A stretch of DNA of 64,000 nucleotides from Sphingobium sp. Lineage in GTDB: Bacteria > Pseudomonadota > Alphaproteobacteria > Sphingomonadales > Sphingomonadaceae. The notes under the pieces are model-generated. The model worked only from the letters and a program-made list of their open reading frames with translations, was not told the DNA's origin and did no database searches. Location of the stretch: the NCBI GenBank assembly GCA_020446425.1, contig JAGRES010000008.1, positions 186,001 through 250,000 of the forward strand, given 5' to 3'. Positions 1-10,500 of the stretch are shown here, piece after piece; positions within the stretch are counted from its first letter, which is position 1; every line of letters begins with the position of its first letter. A program made the position numbers and the translations under genes.

Positions 1-493
1 CCTGCTCCAGCGGATCAACGCGGCGAACGCGTACAGCCGCATGGCCATGGCCACTGACACCCAGCTGTTCCGCTGCCCCGCGTGACAGGTCTATGAGGCG
101 CGAGCGCGCATATGGCCCACGATCGTTGATACGCACCAATATCGTACGCCCAGTATCGAGTGAGGTTACTTCGACATAGCTCTGAAACGGCAGGGTCCGG
201 TGCGCGGCGGAGATACCGGTAGGCAGAAAAGGCTCGCCGCTGGCAGTTTTCCTGCCCGCCAGTTCATCGCCATACCAGCTTGCATAGCCGACTTCGTCAT
301 ATTCTTCGGCTTCTTCGGCGGCGGGTGACGCCTGGACTTTTACGTCAACGGGCTCCTCAGCGGCAATCGCCTGAGAAATCGGCGCAGTAAGAAAAGACTG
401 GTTTTCCGCGCCTCCAGCGAACGCCGCATACAGCCCGGCCAGCGCCATCAAAGATGCGCCAAGCAGGCCTTTTTGCTCAATCGTCAACCGCAT
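1..493 (-). CDS. rlpA: RlpA-like septal ring lytic transglycosylase, C-terminus cut by window edge
   Basis: RlpA proteins cleave denuded glycan strands of peptidoglycan at the septum. The visible 164 codons start at ATG 493 with a hydrophobic leader (about residues 8-26) and an acidic low-complexity linker. The double-psi beta-barrel then begins at ASWYGDELAG and continues through GEPFLPTG, AAHRTLP, INDRGPYARSR and LIDLS; the conserved His (AAHRT) and Asp (NDRGP) are present. The start codon overlaps the end of the upstream transglycosylase gene by 17 bp, which suggests translational coupling. Any C-terminal SPOR domain would lie outside the window. The family call is firm; catalytic activity is inferred. 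Confidence 0.88.
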   Translation of the reverse strand, partial: MRLTIEQKGLLGASLMALAGLYAAFAGGAENQSFLTAPISQAIAAEEPVDVKVQASPAAEEAEEYDEVGYASWYGDELAGRKTASGEPFLPTGISAAHRTLPFQSYVEVTSLDTGRTILVRINDRGPYARSRLIDLSRGAAEQLGVSGHGHAAVRVRRVDPLEQ

Positions 494-1559
494 TCGCCAA
501 TAACCCCACCGAAAGTGCGTAGAAATTCGAGCAGTTATAATCGAGAATTGCTTGATAATTGCTTGTCAGCAGATAGGCGGTCTTGCCCGGCCCATCGGGC
601 TCCAGCAAGGTGGCAAGCACGTCGCTGCGCAGGCTTTCCCCGCCCAGCGGCATGACGCCGAGCCTGCGCCATTCGGTCATGGTCATCCATTTGCTGTGCC
701 GCTCGAACACGCGCGGGCAGCGCGGCGGAATAGTGTGATTGGCGATGGCTGCGCGGTCGATCGTGCTGGGCACGGCCACCGCAATTCCCCATGGGATGCC
801 CTTGCGCCAACCGGCGTCGACGAAATAATTGGCTATGGAAGCCAGCGCATCTGCCTGGCTGCTCCATATATCGGCCTTGCCGTCGCCATCCCCATCGCGC
901 GCGACACGCAAATAGACAGATGGCAGGAACTGCGGATAGCCCATGGCCCCTGCCCAGCTGCCCACCAGCTTTTCACGTGGTATGCCATTGTCGAGAATTT
1001 TCAGCGCGGCGAGAAATTCCGGTTCGAACAATGTGCGGCGGCGCCCTTCATAGGCGAGCGTCGCCAGCGATCGCAGCAGGTCGAAATCACCGGTAAAGCG
1101 GCCATAATTGGTTTCATGCCCGAAAATTGCGACCATGATGGATTCCGGCACACCGGTTTCGCGCTCGATCTGCATCAGCTTGGAACGGTTGGCGCGATAG
1201 GCCACCTGCCCGCCCCGGATGCGTGAAGCATCGACATGCTTGCGGCGATAGGGTTCGAAAGGTGGAATAGGAGAGTCGAACGATCCTCCCGGTTGAGACT
1301 GGTCAAGCTGTATGACGCGTGGATTATAGCTGAGCGTCGGGAATACCTGGTTCATCGTCGCCGCGCTGATGCCCATCGCGGCGGCCTTGCCGCGCAGGCT
1401 GTCGAGATAGCGGTGAAACCCGCTTTCCATATCGCTGCTTTGTTGTGGAATGGGCTGCACGATTTCCTGCGCGCTCGCCTGAAACGGTGCGAGAGAGGAC
1501 ATCAGGGCTATGACACATGCTATGGAGCGCAGGAACGGCTGCAAATATAGGCTACTCAT
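477..1559 (-). CDS. Lytic murein transglycosylase, MltB/SLT_2 family
   Basis: This periplasmic enzyme cuts the MurNAc-GlcNAc bond to give 1,6-anhydro-muropeptides. The 360-residue protein has an N-terminal signal peptide (hydrophobic core near residues 10-30, ending ASA-Q) without a lipobox, so it is probably soluble rather than a lipoprotein. The family motif FGHETNYG carries the catalytic Glu at about residue 149. WAGAMGYPQFLPSVY and a DGDGDGKADIW calcium-loop-like segment follow, both typical of MltB. It lies directly upstream of rlpA in a cell-wall remodelling pair. ATG 1559 is the only start that leaves an intact signal peptide. Confidence 0.9.
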   Translation of the reverse strand: MSSLYLQPFLRSIACVIALMSSLAPFQASAQEIVQPIPQQSSDMESGFHRYLDSLRGKAAAMGISAATMNQVFPTLSYNPRVIQLDQSQPGGSFDSPIPPFEPYRRKHVDASRIRGGQVAYRANRSKLMQIERETGVPESIMVAIFGHETNYGRFTGDFDLLRSLATLAYEGRRRTLFEPEFLAALKILDNGIPREKLVGSWAGAMGYPQFLPSVYLRVARDGDGDGKADIWSSQADALASIANYFVDAGWRKGIPWGIAVAVPSTIDRAAIANHTIPPRCPRVFERHSKWMTMTEWRRLGVMPLGGESLRSDVLATLLEPDGPGKTAYLLTSNYQAILDYNCSNFYALSVGLLANAVDD

Positions 1560-1627
1560 AACGCCATAGTGGCAGATTGCATGTTCGCCGTGAATTCCTG
1601 TCGTCCGAATTATCCATCGTTATGACG

Positions 1628-1655
1628 AAAAAAGGGGTGGCGAAACCGCCACCCC
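1628..1655 (-). terminator. Rho-independent terminator of the porin-transporter operon
   Basis: GGGGTGGCG at 1634-1642 pairs with CGCCACCCC at 1647-1655 around a 4-base loop. On the minus strand the hairpin is followed by six T residues (1628-1633). It lies about 30 bp past the transporter stop codon, so it should end the DcaP porin/MHS transporter transcript. Confidence 0.85.
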
Positions 1656-1687
1656 AAGACCTTCCCGGGGGAAGTGCCGGCTGGTTA

Positions 1688-3355
1688 TTATTGGTCGATG
1701 TTCCGGCGGAAGGTTTCCGGCAGGAACAGCAGGCCGACGACCACTGTCATCGCCGCCACAAGCACCGGATACCACAGGCCATAGTAGATATTGCCGGTGG
1801 CTGCGACCATTGCGAAGGCCGTGGTGGGCAGGAAGCCGCCGAACCAGCCGTTGCCGATATGATAGGGCAGCGACATGGATGTGTAGCGGATCCGGCTGGG
1901 GAACAGCTCGACCAGCATGGCGGCTATCGGGCCGTAGACCATGGTGACCAGCAGAACGAGCGCGACCAATATGGCGACCACGCGGGTCTTGTCGATCTGA
2001 TCCGGATCAGCCTTCGCCGGATATCCGGCACCCGCCAGCCCCGCCTTGAGTTCATCCTGGAAAGCGGTGATCGCCGCCTTCTTGTCGTCACCCGATAGGG
2101 TCGCGACCGCAGGGACGGTAAAGACGGTCTCACCTACCTTTACCTGAGCCTGCGTACCCGACGGAACATCGGCATTTTCATAGCTGATGCCGGTCTTGGC
2201 CATATAAGCCTTGGCGACGTCACAGCCATTGCTGTCGAACTTGTTCTTGCCGACCGGGTCGAACTGGAACGAGCATTCGTCCTGATGGGCGACGATCGTC
2301 ACTGGTGCCGCCGCCTGCGCCTTGGCGAGAGCGGGGTTAGCCGCCGTCGTAAGTGCGGAGAACAGCGGAAAATAGGCCAGCGCCGCAATCGCACAGCCGC
2401 CAATGATCAGCGGTTTGCGGCCGATCTTGTCGCTGAGCCAGCCGAAGAACACGAAGAACGGCGTGCCGATGGCAAGTGCGATGGCGATCAGTATGTTCGC
2501 CGTTGCGCCATCTACCTTCATTGTCTTCTCAAGGAAGAACAGCGCGTAGAACTGGCCCGTGTACCAGACGACAGCCTGCCCCGCGACCGCGCCGAGCAGC
2601 GCAACCAGCACCCAGCGGAAATTCTTCCACTGGCCGAAGGCTTCGGTGAGCGGCGCTTTGGACGTCTTGCCCTCTTCCTTCATCTTCTGGAAAACCGGGC
2701 TCTCGTTGAGCTGCATGCGGATCCACATGGAAACCGCCAGCAGGATGATCGAGATCAGGAATGGCACGCGCCAGCCCCATTCACCGAACACATCCTCACC
2801 CATCACTGTGCGCAGGCCGATAACCACCAGCAGGGCAGCAAACAGGCCGAAGGTGGCCGTGGTCTGAATCCAGCTGGTGTAGAGGCCACGCTTATGGTCG
2901 GGCGCATGTTCCGCGACATAGGTCGCCGCGCCGCCATATTCGCCGCCCAGAGCCAGGCCCTGAAGCAAGCGCATGATGATGAGGATGACCGGAGCCGCCA
3001 TGCCGATACTGTCATAGCTGGGCAGCAAACCGACCGAGAAGGTTGACAGGCCCATGATCGCCATCGTCACCAGGAATGTATTCTTGCGTCCGACAATGTC
3101 GCCGATCCGCCCGAATACCAGCGCGCCGAAGGGACGCACCGCAAAACCGGCGGCAAAAGCCGCGAGTGCGAATATGAAGCCCGTCGTTTCATTGACGCCC
3201 GAGAAGAAATTGGCGGAGATATAACTCGCCAGTAGTCCGTAAAGATAGAAATCATACCATTCAAAAACCGTACCGAGCGATGACGCCCCGATGACCATTT
3301 TTTCGTTCTGGGTCGCGGCGTGATGCTTTGGAATGTCGTCATATGCCGTAGCCAT
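1688..3355 (-). CDS. MFS transporter of the metabolite:H+ symporter (MHS) type with a periplasmic insert
   Basis: This is an inner-membrane proton symporter, probably for a small carboxylate because it faces acs and follows a porin gene. The 555-residue protein shows 12 membrane segments and the two MFS signature loops (FGRIGDIVGRK after helix 2, FGWLSDKIGRKP after helix 8). Helix 1 contains FEWYDFYLYG, typical of the MHS group (ProP, KgtP, ShiA). About 115 residues (roughly 340-453) are inserted between helices 9 and 10, on the periplasmic side, and carry two Cys (DECSF, NGCDV). The start at 3355 has a strong AAGGAGAGG ribosome site; an in-frame extension to 3535 would overlap the porin gene and is not used. 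The substrate is not proven. Confidence 0.85.
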   Translation of the reverse strand: MATAYDDIPKHHAATQNEKMVIGASSLGTVFEWYDFYLYGLLASYISANFFSGVNETTGFIFALAAFAAGFAVRPFGALVFGRIGDIVGRKNTFLVTMAIMGLSTFSVGLLPSYDSIGMAAPVILIIMRLLQGLALGGEYGGAATYVAEHAPDHKRGLYTSWIQTTATFGLFAALLVVIGLRTVMGEDVFGEWGWRVPFLISIILLAVSMWIRMQLNESPVFQKMKEEGKTSKAPLTEAFGQWKNFRWVLVALLGAVAGQAVVWYTGQFYALFFLEKTMKVDGATANILIAIALAIGTPFFVFFGWLSDKIGRKPLIIGGCAIAALAYFPLFSALTTAANPALAKAQAAAPVTIVAHQDECSFQFDPVGKNKFDSNGCDVAKAYMAKTGISYENADVPSGTQAQVKVGETVFTVPAVATLSGDDKKAAITAFQDELKAGLAGAGYPAKADPDQIDKTRVVAILVALVLLVTMVYGPIAAMLVELFPSRIRYTSMSLPYHIGNGWFGGFLPTTAFAMVAATGNIYYGLWYPVLVAAMTVVVGLLFLPETFRRNIDQ

Positions 3356-3380
3356 AACCCCTCTCCTTTCGTTGATATCG

Positions 3381-4778
3381 TTAGAATGAATATTTCGCAG
3401 CAAATTCAAAGCGGTCAAGCTGCCCTTTGGCGCCGCTAACCAGTTCACGTTCACCGTGACGATATTCGACCCCAAGGTCGAAGCCCTTGGCCGGTGACCA
3501 GAAGATATTACCGGCATAGCTGATGGCTTGCGCATTCAGGCCATCGAGAACGCCCGGTGCGAAACCGCCCGGATAATTGACATCCTGATACCCCACCATC
3601 CAGTTTGTGCGGACCGATGGCGAAAGGCCGATTTTGACGGCAGCAAGCCCGGCGAAGACTTTGGGCGTTTGCAGATGACCTGCGGCGTCAATGACCACGT
3701 CCGGCGAGAAGTTGAGGCCGACATAGCGGCCCACGCCTTCGCCATATGTGAGCATCAGGCGGATATCGTGGCGCTTGTCTGCACCAAAGCTAATCTTGCC
3801 CGATCCGCTGACGCCCCAGCCAAAAGCGGTGTCCTTGACGACACCGTTGTCGACGCGAAGCTGCCGGGTGACGCCGGCCAGCGCCAGATCGGCATTGCCT
3901 GAGGTCATGTTGATACGCGCGGCGAAGTCCGGCATCTTGTCCTGATCATTTTCGACGGCGGCGGAACCGGGAACCACTGACTGTGTCTCGCCATTTTCCG
4001 CTGCCAGATGCAGGGTCGCCGCTCCCAGCTTCTTGCTGAAACGGATAAGCGGCTGACGCACGAACACCGTGCCTTCTGTCGGGCCGACAAAGTCGGTGCT
4101 TTCCGGCAATACCGCGACGTTCTGGAATGTCGACCAGTCCTGACCGACTGTCAGGTTATCGAACTGAACATATGCACGGCGTAGCGCCAGATTATAGCCG
4201 TTGGTTGTGCGTTCCGATCCCTGGGTGCCCGACGAAGTTTGGAAATCGGTCTCGACATAGCCTTTGAGCGTATGGCCCGCGACACTAGTATCGAGGTTCA
4301 GCCACAGGCGCGTCTGCTTGGCCGAGAAATCATTATTGGTTGTCGATGTACCGCCCACCGGAATGGTCTGCGGCAAATAGAAATCGCGACCGAGCGAATT
4401 GGCCGCGACGGTGCCGTCATCCCAGTGGCTGAATGTGGCGACGGTTTTCAGGAAGCCGCCAATCTTGATGCGCGTGCTGCCATTCCCGACTGTAAAACCG
4501 TCCTGGCTTGCAGCGGCGAGCGCCGGTTTTGCGTTTTCAACCGCAGCGCTTGCCTCAGCCGACTTTGCTTCCGCGCTGGCGACTGCTTCACGCAGCTGTG
4601 CGTTTTCGGCCTTCGCGGTGTCCAATTGTCCCTGCAGCGACCCGAAGGCTTTTTCCAGCGCTTCGATTCTGGCTTCAAGTTCCTGTTCCTTCTGCGTCGC
4701 CGCCAAAGCGTCACTTGCGGAAACGGCCAGCATTGCCGCGCCGGACATCAAGCCAATCAGCATCCTCTGTTTTCGCAT
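3381..4778 (-). CDS. DcaP-like outer-membrane porin
   Basis: This is an outer-membrane beta-barrel channel, likely trimeric. The 465-residue precursor has a signal peptide ending at DALA (residue 26) and a predicted coiled coil at about residues 30-75 (ELEARIEALEKAFGSLQ), as in DcaP proteins. The barrel begins at about residue 95 (RIKIGGFLKT) and ends with aromatic Phe (AAKYSF). A purine-rich AAGGGAGAGGG precedes ATG 4778. The stop lies 25 bp before the MHS transporter start, so both are likely on one mRNA and form an uptake route across both membranes. DcaP homologues pass dicarboxylates and related anions; the actual solute here is unknown. Confidence 0.82.
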   Translation of the reverse strand: MRKQRMLIGLMSGAAMLAVSASDALAATQKEQELEARIEALEKAFGSLQGQLDTAKAENAQLREAVASAEAKSAEASAAVENAKPALAAASQDGFTVGNGSTRIKIGGFLKTVATFSHWDDGTVAANSLGRDFYLPQTIPVGGTSTTNNDFSAKQTRLWLNLDTSVAGHTLKGYVETDFQTSSGTQGSERTTNGYNLALRRAYVQFDNLTVGQDWSTFQNVAVLPESTDFVGPTEGTVFVRQPLIRFSKKLGAATLHLAAENGETQSVVPGSAAVENDQDKMPDFAARINMTSGNADLALAGVTRQLRVDNGVVKDTAFGWGVSGSGKISFGADKRHDIRLMLTYGEGVGRYVGLNFSPDVVIDAAGHLQTPKVFAGLAAVKIGLSPSVRTNWMVGYQDVNYPGGFAPGVLDGLNAQAISYAGNIFWSPAKGFDLGVEYRHGERELVSGAKGQLDRFEFAAKYSF

Positions 4779-4856
4779 TTACCCTCTCCCTTGCCGGGCG
4801 TTATGCCCATCCTCTTGTCCACGGAGATTTTCTGCGATTGAACTCTGTATGAATAC

Positions 4857-4891
4857 TTAGACCTTGGTCGAAACGCAGTTAGACCTTAGTC
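4857..4891. promoter_or_regulatory. Two 13-bp direct repeats between the porin and acs genes
   Basis: TTAGACCTTGGTC (4857-4869) and TTAGACCTTAGTC (4879-4891) differ at one base, and their starts are 22 bp apart, about two helical turns. They lie about 70 bp upstream of acs and 80 bp upstream of the divergent porin gene. This is a suitable place for the LuxR-type regulator encoded just downstream of acs to bind and activate one or both promoters. The binding protein is inferred. Confidence 0.55.
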
Positions 4892-4962
4892 TATAGTGAA
4901 AAGCAGGTGGGTCGCCGCTAGACTAGGGTCACGCATGAGATGGAAAGTTTAGGAGAAGCGCG

Positions 4963-6900
4963 ATGTCGAATGTTTATCCGGTCCCCGCAGAATGGGCCGC
5001 CAAGGCGAAGATCAACGCCGAGCGCTATGAAGACATGTATGCGCGTTCGGTCAGTGATCCCGATGGGTTCTGGCGTCAGGAGGCTCAGCGGCTCGATTGG
5101 ATGAGGCCTTTCACCAAGGTGAAAAATACGAGCTTCAATGAGGCCGATTTCGGCATCAAATGGTTCGAGGATGGCGCGCTTAACGTCTCTGCCAACTGCA
5201 TCGACCGGCATCTGGCCGAGCGCGGAGACAAAGTGGCAATCCTGTGGGAAGGCGACTCTCCCGGGGAAGGGCGGCGTATCACCTATAAGGAACTGCATGC
5301 CGAAGTCTGCCGTCTCGCTAATGCGCTTAAAGCCAATGGCGTGCGTAAAGGCGACCGGGTGACAATCTATCTGCCAATGATACCCGAAGCCGCCTTCTCC
5401 ATGCTGGCTTGCGCGCGTATCGGCGCGATCCATTCCGTCGTGTTCGGCGGCTTTTCACCCGACAGCCTGGCCGGACGCATAGAGGATTGCGACTCATCGC
5501 TGGTTATCACTGCCGATGAGGGGTTGCGTGGTGGCAAGACGGTGCCCTTAAAAGCCAATGTCGATGCTGCTCTGGAACATTGCACGAGCGTCAACAGGGT
5601 TGTCGTGGTGCGCCGCACGGGTGGCGACATCAAGATGAAGGATGGGCGCGACATCTGGTATCATGAAGCCACGGCGCGCGCCGATGCCGATTGCCCGCCA
5701 GAGGTCATGAATGCGGAAGATCCGTTGTTCATTCTCTACACTTCAGGTTCGACCGGAAAGCCCAAGGGGGTCCTGCATACCAGTGGGGGATATTTGCTGT
5801 GGGTATCAATGACCCATGAATATACGTTCGACTATCGCCCGGGCGAAATTTTCTGGTGCGCGGCCGATGTCGGATGGGTCACAGGCCACAGCTATACGGT
5901 CTATGGCTCGCTGGCCAACGGCGCCACCACGCTGATGTTCGAAGGCGTTCCCAACTATCCCGACCACAGCCGTTTTTGGCAGATCGTCGATAAATATCAG
6001 GTCGATATCTTCTATGGCGCGCCCACTGCCATCCGCGCCCTGATGCGTGAGGGCGATGAATGGGTGAAGAAAACCAGCCGCAAGTCGCTCAGGCTGCTGG
6101 GCAGTGTGGGCGAACCGATCAATCCCGAAGCCTGGGAATGGTATTATAATGTGGTTGGCGAAGGGCGGTGCCCGATTGTCGACACATGGTGGCAGACAGA
6201 AACTGGCGGACATATGATCACGCCAATGCCCGGCGCGCACGCGCTCAAGCCCGGTTCGGCCTCCATGCCCATGTTTGGCGTTCAGCCACAGTTGGTAGAT
6301 GGCGATGGCAAGGTTCTCGATGGCGCGATTGACGGAAACCTGTGCATCACCGACAGCTGGCCGGGCCAAATGCGCACTGTCTGGGGCGATCATGAACGCT
6401 TTTTCCAGACATATTTCAGTACTTATCCGGGCAAATATTTCACCGGCGACGGATGCCGCCGTGACGAGGACGGCTATTACTGGATTACCGGCCGCGTCGA
6501 CGACGTGATCAACGTGTCCGGGCATCGCATGGGGACCGCCGAAATCGAGAGTGCGCTGGTCGCGCATGCGAAAGTCGCGGAGTCCGCGGTGGTGGGATAT
6601 CCGCATGACCTTAAAGGCCAGGGCATTTATGCCTATGTCACGCTCAACGCCAATGAAGTGGAATCGCCCGATGTTCGCGCCGAACTGATCAAATGGGTGC
6701 GGCAGGAAATCGGCCCGATCGCAACGCCCGATGTCATCCACTTCACGCCCGGCCTGCCTAAGACACGCTCCGGCAAGATCATGCGCCGCATCCTGCGCAA
6801 AATCGCGGAAGGCGACACGTCCAATCTGGGCGACATATCGACATTGGCCGATCCCTCCGTCGTGGACAGCTTGGTCAACTCACGCGCGGTAGACGCCTGA
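4963..6900 (+). CDS. acs: Acetyl-coenzyme A synthetase (AMP-forming)
   Basis: The enzyme converts acetate, ATP and CoA to acetyl-CoA through acetyl-AMP in the cytoplasm. At 645 residues it is full length. It has the ANL adenylation loop [11 protein letters not shown] at about residue 258, the WWQTETGG motif, the hinge region ([16 protein letters not shown]) and the C-terminal [11 protein letters not shown], where Lys605 is the residue usually acetylated by Pat-type enzymes. AGGAGAAG precedes ATG 4963. The gene is followed 9 bp later by a LuxR-type response regulator, and is divergent from a porin/transporter operon. Neighbours support acetate assimilation under CrbS/CrbR-type control. Confidence 0.97.
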   Translation: MSNVYPVPAEWAAKAKINAERYEDMYARSVSDPDGFWRQEAQRLDWMRPFTKVKNTSFNEADFGIKWFEDGALNVSANCIDRHLAERGDKVAILWEGDSPGEGRRITYKELHAEVCRLANALKANGVRKGDRVTIYLPMIPEAAFSMLACARIGAIHSVVFGGFSPDSLAGRIEDCDSSLVITADEGLRGGKTVPLKANVDAALEHCTSVNRVVVVRRTGGDIKMKDGRDIWYHEATARADADCPPEVMNAEDPLFILYTSGSTGKPKGVLHTSGGYLLWVSMTHEYTFDYRPGEIFWCAADVGWVTGHSYTVYGSLANGATTLMFEGVPNYPDHSRFWQIVDKYQVDIFYGAPTAIRALMREGDEWVKKTSRKSLRLLGSVGEPINPEAWEWYYNVVGEGRCPIVDTWWQTETGGHMITPMPGAHALKPGSASMPMFGVQPQLVDGDGKVLDGAIDGNLCITDSWPGQMRTVWGDHERFFQTYFSTYPGKYFTGDGCRRDEDGYYWITGRVDDVINVSGHRMGTAEIESALVAHAKVAESAVVGYPHDLKGQGIYAYVTLNANEVESPDVRAELIKWVRQEIGPIATPDVIHFTPGLPKTRSGKIMRRILRKIAEGDTSNLGDISTLADPSVVDSLVNSRAVDA

Positions 6901-6909
6901 GGCGAGAAT

Positions 6910-7536
6910 ATGCCCGGCACGATATTGATCGCGGATGACCACCCCCTGTTCCGTCAGGCTATGGCCATGGCGGCGCAGGCCGCGGCGCCCGATGCGCGCA
7001 TTGTTGAAAGCGCCAATTTACCCACCGCTCTCAATGAAGCCGGTGCGGCAGATGATTTGATATTGATCCTGCTTGATCTCAAAATGCCGGGCGCCGAGGG
7101 ATATTCCGGTGTTGCCCTGCTGCATGCCGAAAAGCCCACCGTGCCGATACTGGTCGTTTCCAGCGCGGATGCGGCGCAGACTGCGCGCGATGCGGTACGT
7201 TTCGGCGCGGTTGGATTCTTGAGTAAAAACTCTGAACTTGACGCCATAGAAAATGCCATTCGCGATGCACTCGCCGGAAAGCGAATAGAAGCGCCCAGGG
7301 ACGAAGCCATAGATCCTGTGGCGGAGCAGATCGCGTCACTCACGCCGACCCAGCTCAAGGTATTGCTGGGCGTTATGGAGGGCCGGTTGAACAAGCAGAT
7401 CGCCTATGATCTGGGCATCAGCGAGGCGACCGTGAAGGCGCATATGACGGCGATCCTGAAAAAGCTGGATGTTCAGAACCGGACGCAGGCCGTGCTTGCC
7501 GCCAAGGCGCTAGGCCTCTCCATACAGCATCACTGA
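6910..7536 (+). CDS. crbR: LuxR-family response regulator, CrbR-like
   Basis: This is a 208-residue DNA-binding regulator. The receiver domain (about 3-120) has the acidic pocket ADDHP and a phosphorylatable Asp at about residue 56 (LLDLKMPG). The C-terminal LuxR helix-turn-helix spans about 140-202 (SLTPTQLKVL, LNKQIAYDLGISEATVKAHM). It is 9 bp from acs and convergent with a kinase of CrbS architecture, the pair known in Pseudomonas and Vibrio to activate acs. The DNA target may be the repeats at 4857-4891. The symbol rests on neighbourhood and architecture, not on a sequence search. Confidence 0.85.
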   Translation: MPGTILIADDHPLFRQAMAMAAQAAAPDARIVESANLPTALNEAGAADDLILILLDLKMPGAEGYSGVALLHAEKPTVPILVVSSADAAQTARDAVRFGAVGFLSKNSELDAIENAIRDALAGKRIEAPRDEAIDPVAEQIASLTPTQLKVLLGVMEGRLNKQIAYDLGISEATVKAHMTAILKKLDVQNRTQAVLAAKALGLSIQHH

Positions 7537-7540
7537 GATT

Positions 7541-10500
7541 TTATTCCGCTGCTGAATGCAGCACGGTGCCCGATAGCCAGCCATTCAACACCGCTGGTGT
7601 GGCCGGCTTGCGCAGAACCGTTACACCCATTTGCCCGGCGCGGCTCATATAATCCTTTGCGCGCGCTGCCGTGACCAGCGCATAATGGGCATTGGGATGA
7701 CGCTCTCGTAATTTTTCGATCAGCATCAGGCCGTCCATACCTTCTCCCAGATTGAAATCGGCCAGTACCACGTCGAGGGATTGGGCGTGGCTCAGTGCTT
7801 CCTCCACCGATGTGGCTATCGTGACGCTATGTCCGAGAGAGTGGAGGAACTCGCGTAGCGCTTCGCAATTGGCTTCATTGTCATCGACGACCAGGACTGA
7901 ATATGCCGAATGTGAAGCCGCCTGTATTCTGGGCGCGGCCACTGCATTTTCCGGCCTCAATGTTGAGATGGGCAGCGCAAAACTGAAACGGCTTCCCTTG
8001 TCCAGGCGTGAATTGACCGATACCCGGCCGCCCAGCAAACGCGCCGTGCGCTCCACTATCGCGAGGCCAAGGCCAATCCCGCCACCACCCGCATTGGGCA
8101 GGCGTTCGAATTCGCGGAATATGATCGCCCGTTTATCTTCGGCGATGCCCGGCCCGCTGTCGATCACGTCGATACGGGCGTGGCTGCCCCGTTTGCGCAC
8201 ACCAATCACAATGCCGCCGCTGTCGGTGTAACGGATCGCATTAGACAGGAAATTCTGGACGATGGAGCGCAGCAGACCGGGATCGCTTTCCACCAGCGCA
8301 TCGCCGGGGCCAACCTTCAGTTTCAGCCCTTTCTCATGCGCCAGCGGCATCATTGTGTCTGCCAGTTCGACCAACATGGAGCGCAGATGGATTGGCCCGA
8401 TGTTGGGGGTAATCCCCCCGGCATCCAGCTTGGAAATATCCAGCAGCGATTGCAGCAGCATGTCGGCGGATTCGATGGACCGGTCCAGCCGTTTCAATAT
8501 CTCGCCCTGTTTTTCGGGGAGATCCCGCGCCAGCGCGGCAGAGAACAGCCTGGCCGCATGAAGTGGCTGCAACAGATCGTGGCTTGCTGCCGCCAGAAAC
8601 CGCGTTTTCTCCTGATCGGCCATGGCCAGCGCATGATTGGCGCTGCGCAGTTCGGCGGTGCGCTCTTCAACCCGGTGCTCCAGTTCCACGCGCGCGCGCT
8701 CAAGCCCGGTCATCGCGTTTTCCTCTGCCGTCACATCGCTGAACGACATGACATAGCCCCCGCTCGGCATAGGGCCACCGACGGTTTTAACGACGCGGCC
8801 GTCGGGCCGGACACGTTTGAAACTATGGGGTTGGGCGCGGTGCATATGTTCCAGCCGCTTTTCTACGTGGGCGTCGACTTCACCCGGCCCGCACTCGCCA
8901 CGTTCGGCATTATACCGGATCAGATCGGCTATCGGCGCGCCGATGCGGATCATGTCGGCGGGATAGTCGAACAGATCGAGATAGCGCTGGTTCCACGCCA
9001 CCAGATTGAGGTCGCGGTCGATCACGCAAACGCCATGGTCGATATTCTCAAGTGCCGCTGCCAGCAGCCCCTTCGAGAAGCGCAGGCTTTGCCCTGTATC
9101 GTCGAGTATACGGGCAACTTCTTCGTGGTTGAGCTGTGACCCATAGAGTGCGGAACTGATGAACGCGCGGGCGGATGGTATACCCACTACGCTCGCAATG
9201 ATACGCTCCGCCTTGCTGCGGTTGACCCGGTCGATTACCCGATTTTCGTCGATCCCGACGAAAGCGTCGGCAGTTATTTCCGGTCCGACAAAGCGCGCAA
9301 CAAGACGCTTGAGATCGCCAATTGTCGAAATCGCATTAGGAACTGCTCCCGTATCCCGCAGCAATATCGGCAACGCACCCGGCTTCACGCGACGCATCGT
9401 CACTAGCGCGAATACCGCCAGATTGGCCCCGAGGCTCCAGAATGTCCCGTGACTGATAGGGCTCAAGCCGTCGATGCCGAGCAATGCATTGGGATCGAAC
9501 AATGTACCCTTCAGCGCCAATAGCATGGCTTGATCGGCCACCTGAGGCATGGCCAGCGTATAGCACCACAGCACTATGCCCGCGCCCAGCCCCGCTTTCG
9601 CCGCCAGTGCGTCCCTGTTGCTGCCGAGTACGGCAAGGATCAGCGCGGGCGCGAATTGCGCCATGGCCGCAAATGCGACCAGCCCGATAGAAGCCAACCG
9701 TTCATTTTCATTGATCCCCAGCGCCCACAGCAAGGCTGCACTCAGGATCAGCATGATCGCGGCACGACGAATGAGCAGCAATATGCGCCCTAATTGCCCC
9801 TCGCCCGAGAAACGATCCGACGCGACAAGGAATGGCGCGACAAGATCATTGGAAACCATCGTGGAGAGTGCGATGCTCTCCACCAGCACCATTGCCGTTG
9901 CCGCCGAAAACCCGCCCAGAAAAATCAGCAGCGCCACGATATCCATATTATGTGCGAGCGGCAGTTGTAGGACGAAGAAGTCGGGAGCGCCGCTGCCGGG
10001 CAATATGGCGAGACCCGCTGCCGATATCGGCAGCACCACCAGCAATATGACCAATATATAGGCTATGAAAGGCCAGCGGGCGCGGTCGATATCATCGCTG
10101 GAATGCGCCTCGATAACGCCGATGTAGAACTGTCGGGGAAGGCAAATGATCGCCGCCATCGACAGGATAGTGATAACGAAGAAATCCATGCCTATGTTGC
10201 TAGGAGCGAAATTGCTGGCGAGGTGATCAATCCCCTGCGCGGCGTCGGCTTGCGGCAGTCCTGTAAGTAGCAAAACGGCCAACACACCCGCAACCATGAA
10301 GGCGGCAAGTTTGACGATGGACTCGACCCCCACCGCGAACAGGATGCTGTCGTTGCGGCTGCCTGCCTCGTAGCGCCGCGTGCCATAGATCATAGCGAAG
10401 GCGGCGAGCCATATCGCAGCGGCAATCGTCGTCACCGATCGGGATTCCACACCGCTCACCAGCGCATAGGTAGTACCGAGCGAGCGAAGCTGAAGCGCGA

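Noticed and set aside
552-1226. 224-residue plus-strand ORF opposite the transglycosylase gene
   Set aside because: It is a high-GC antisense shadow with no domain, no ribosome site and a strong real gene on the other strand. The same holds for the other long antisense ORFs, for example 5806-6741, 8180-9139 and 43486-44634.
3356-3535. N-terminal extension of the MHS transporter ORF
   Set aside because: It overlaps the porin gene and lacks signal or membrane character; the AAGGAGAGG site fixes the start at 3355.
4918-4930. Possible third copy of the acs-upstream repeat (CTAGACTAGGGTC)
   Set aside because: Only partial match and not at the 22-bp spacing of the other two; more likely to be part of the acs promoter.
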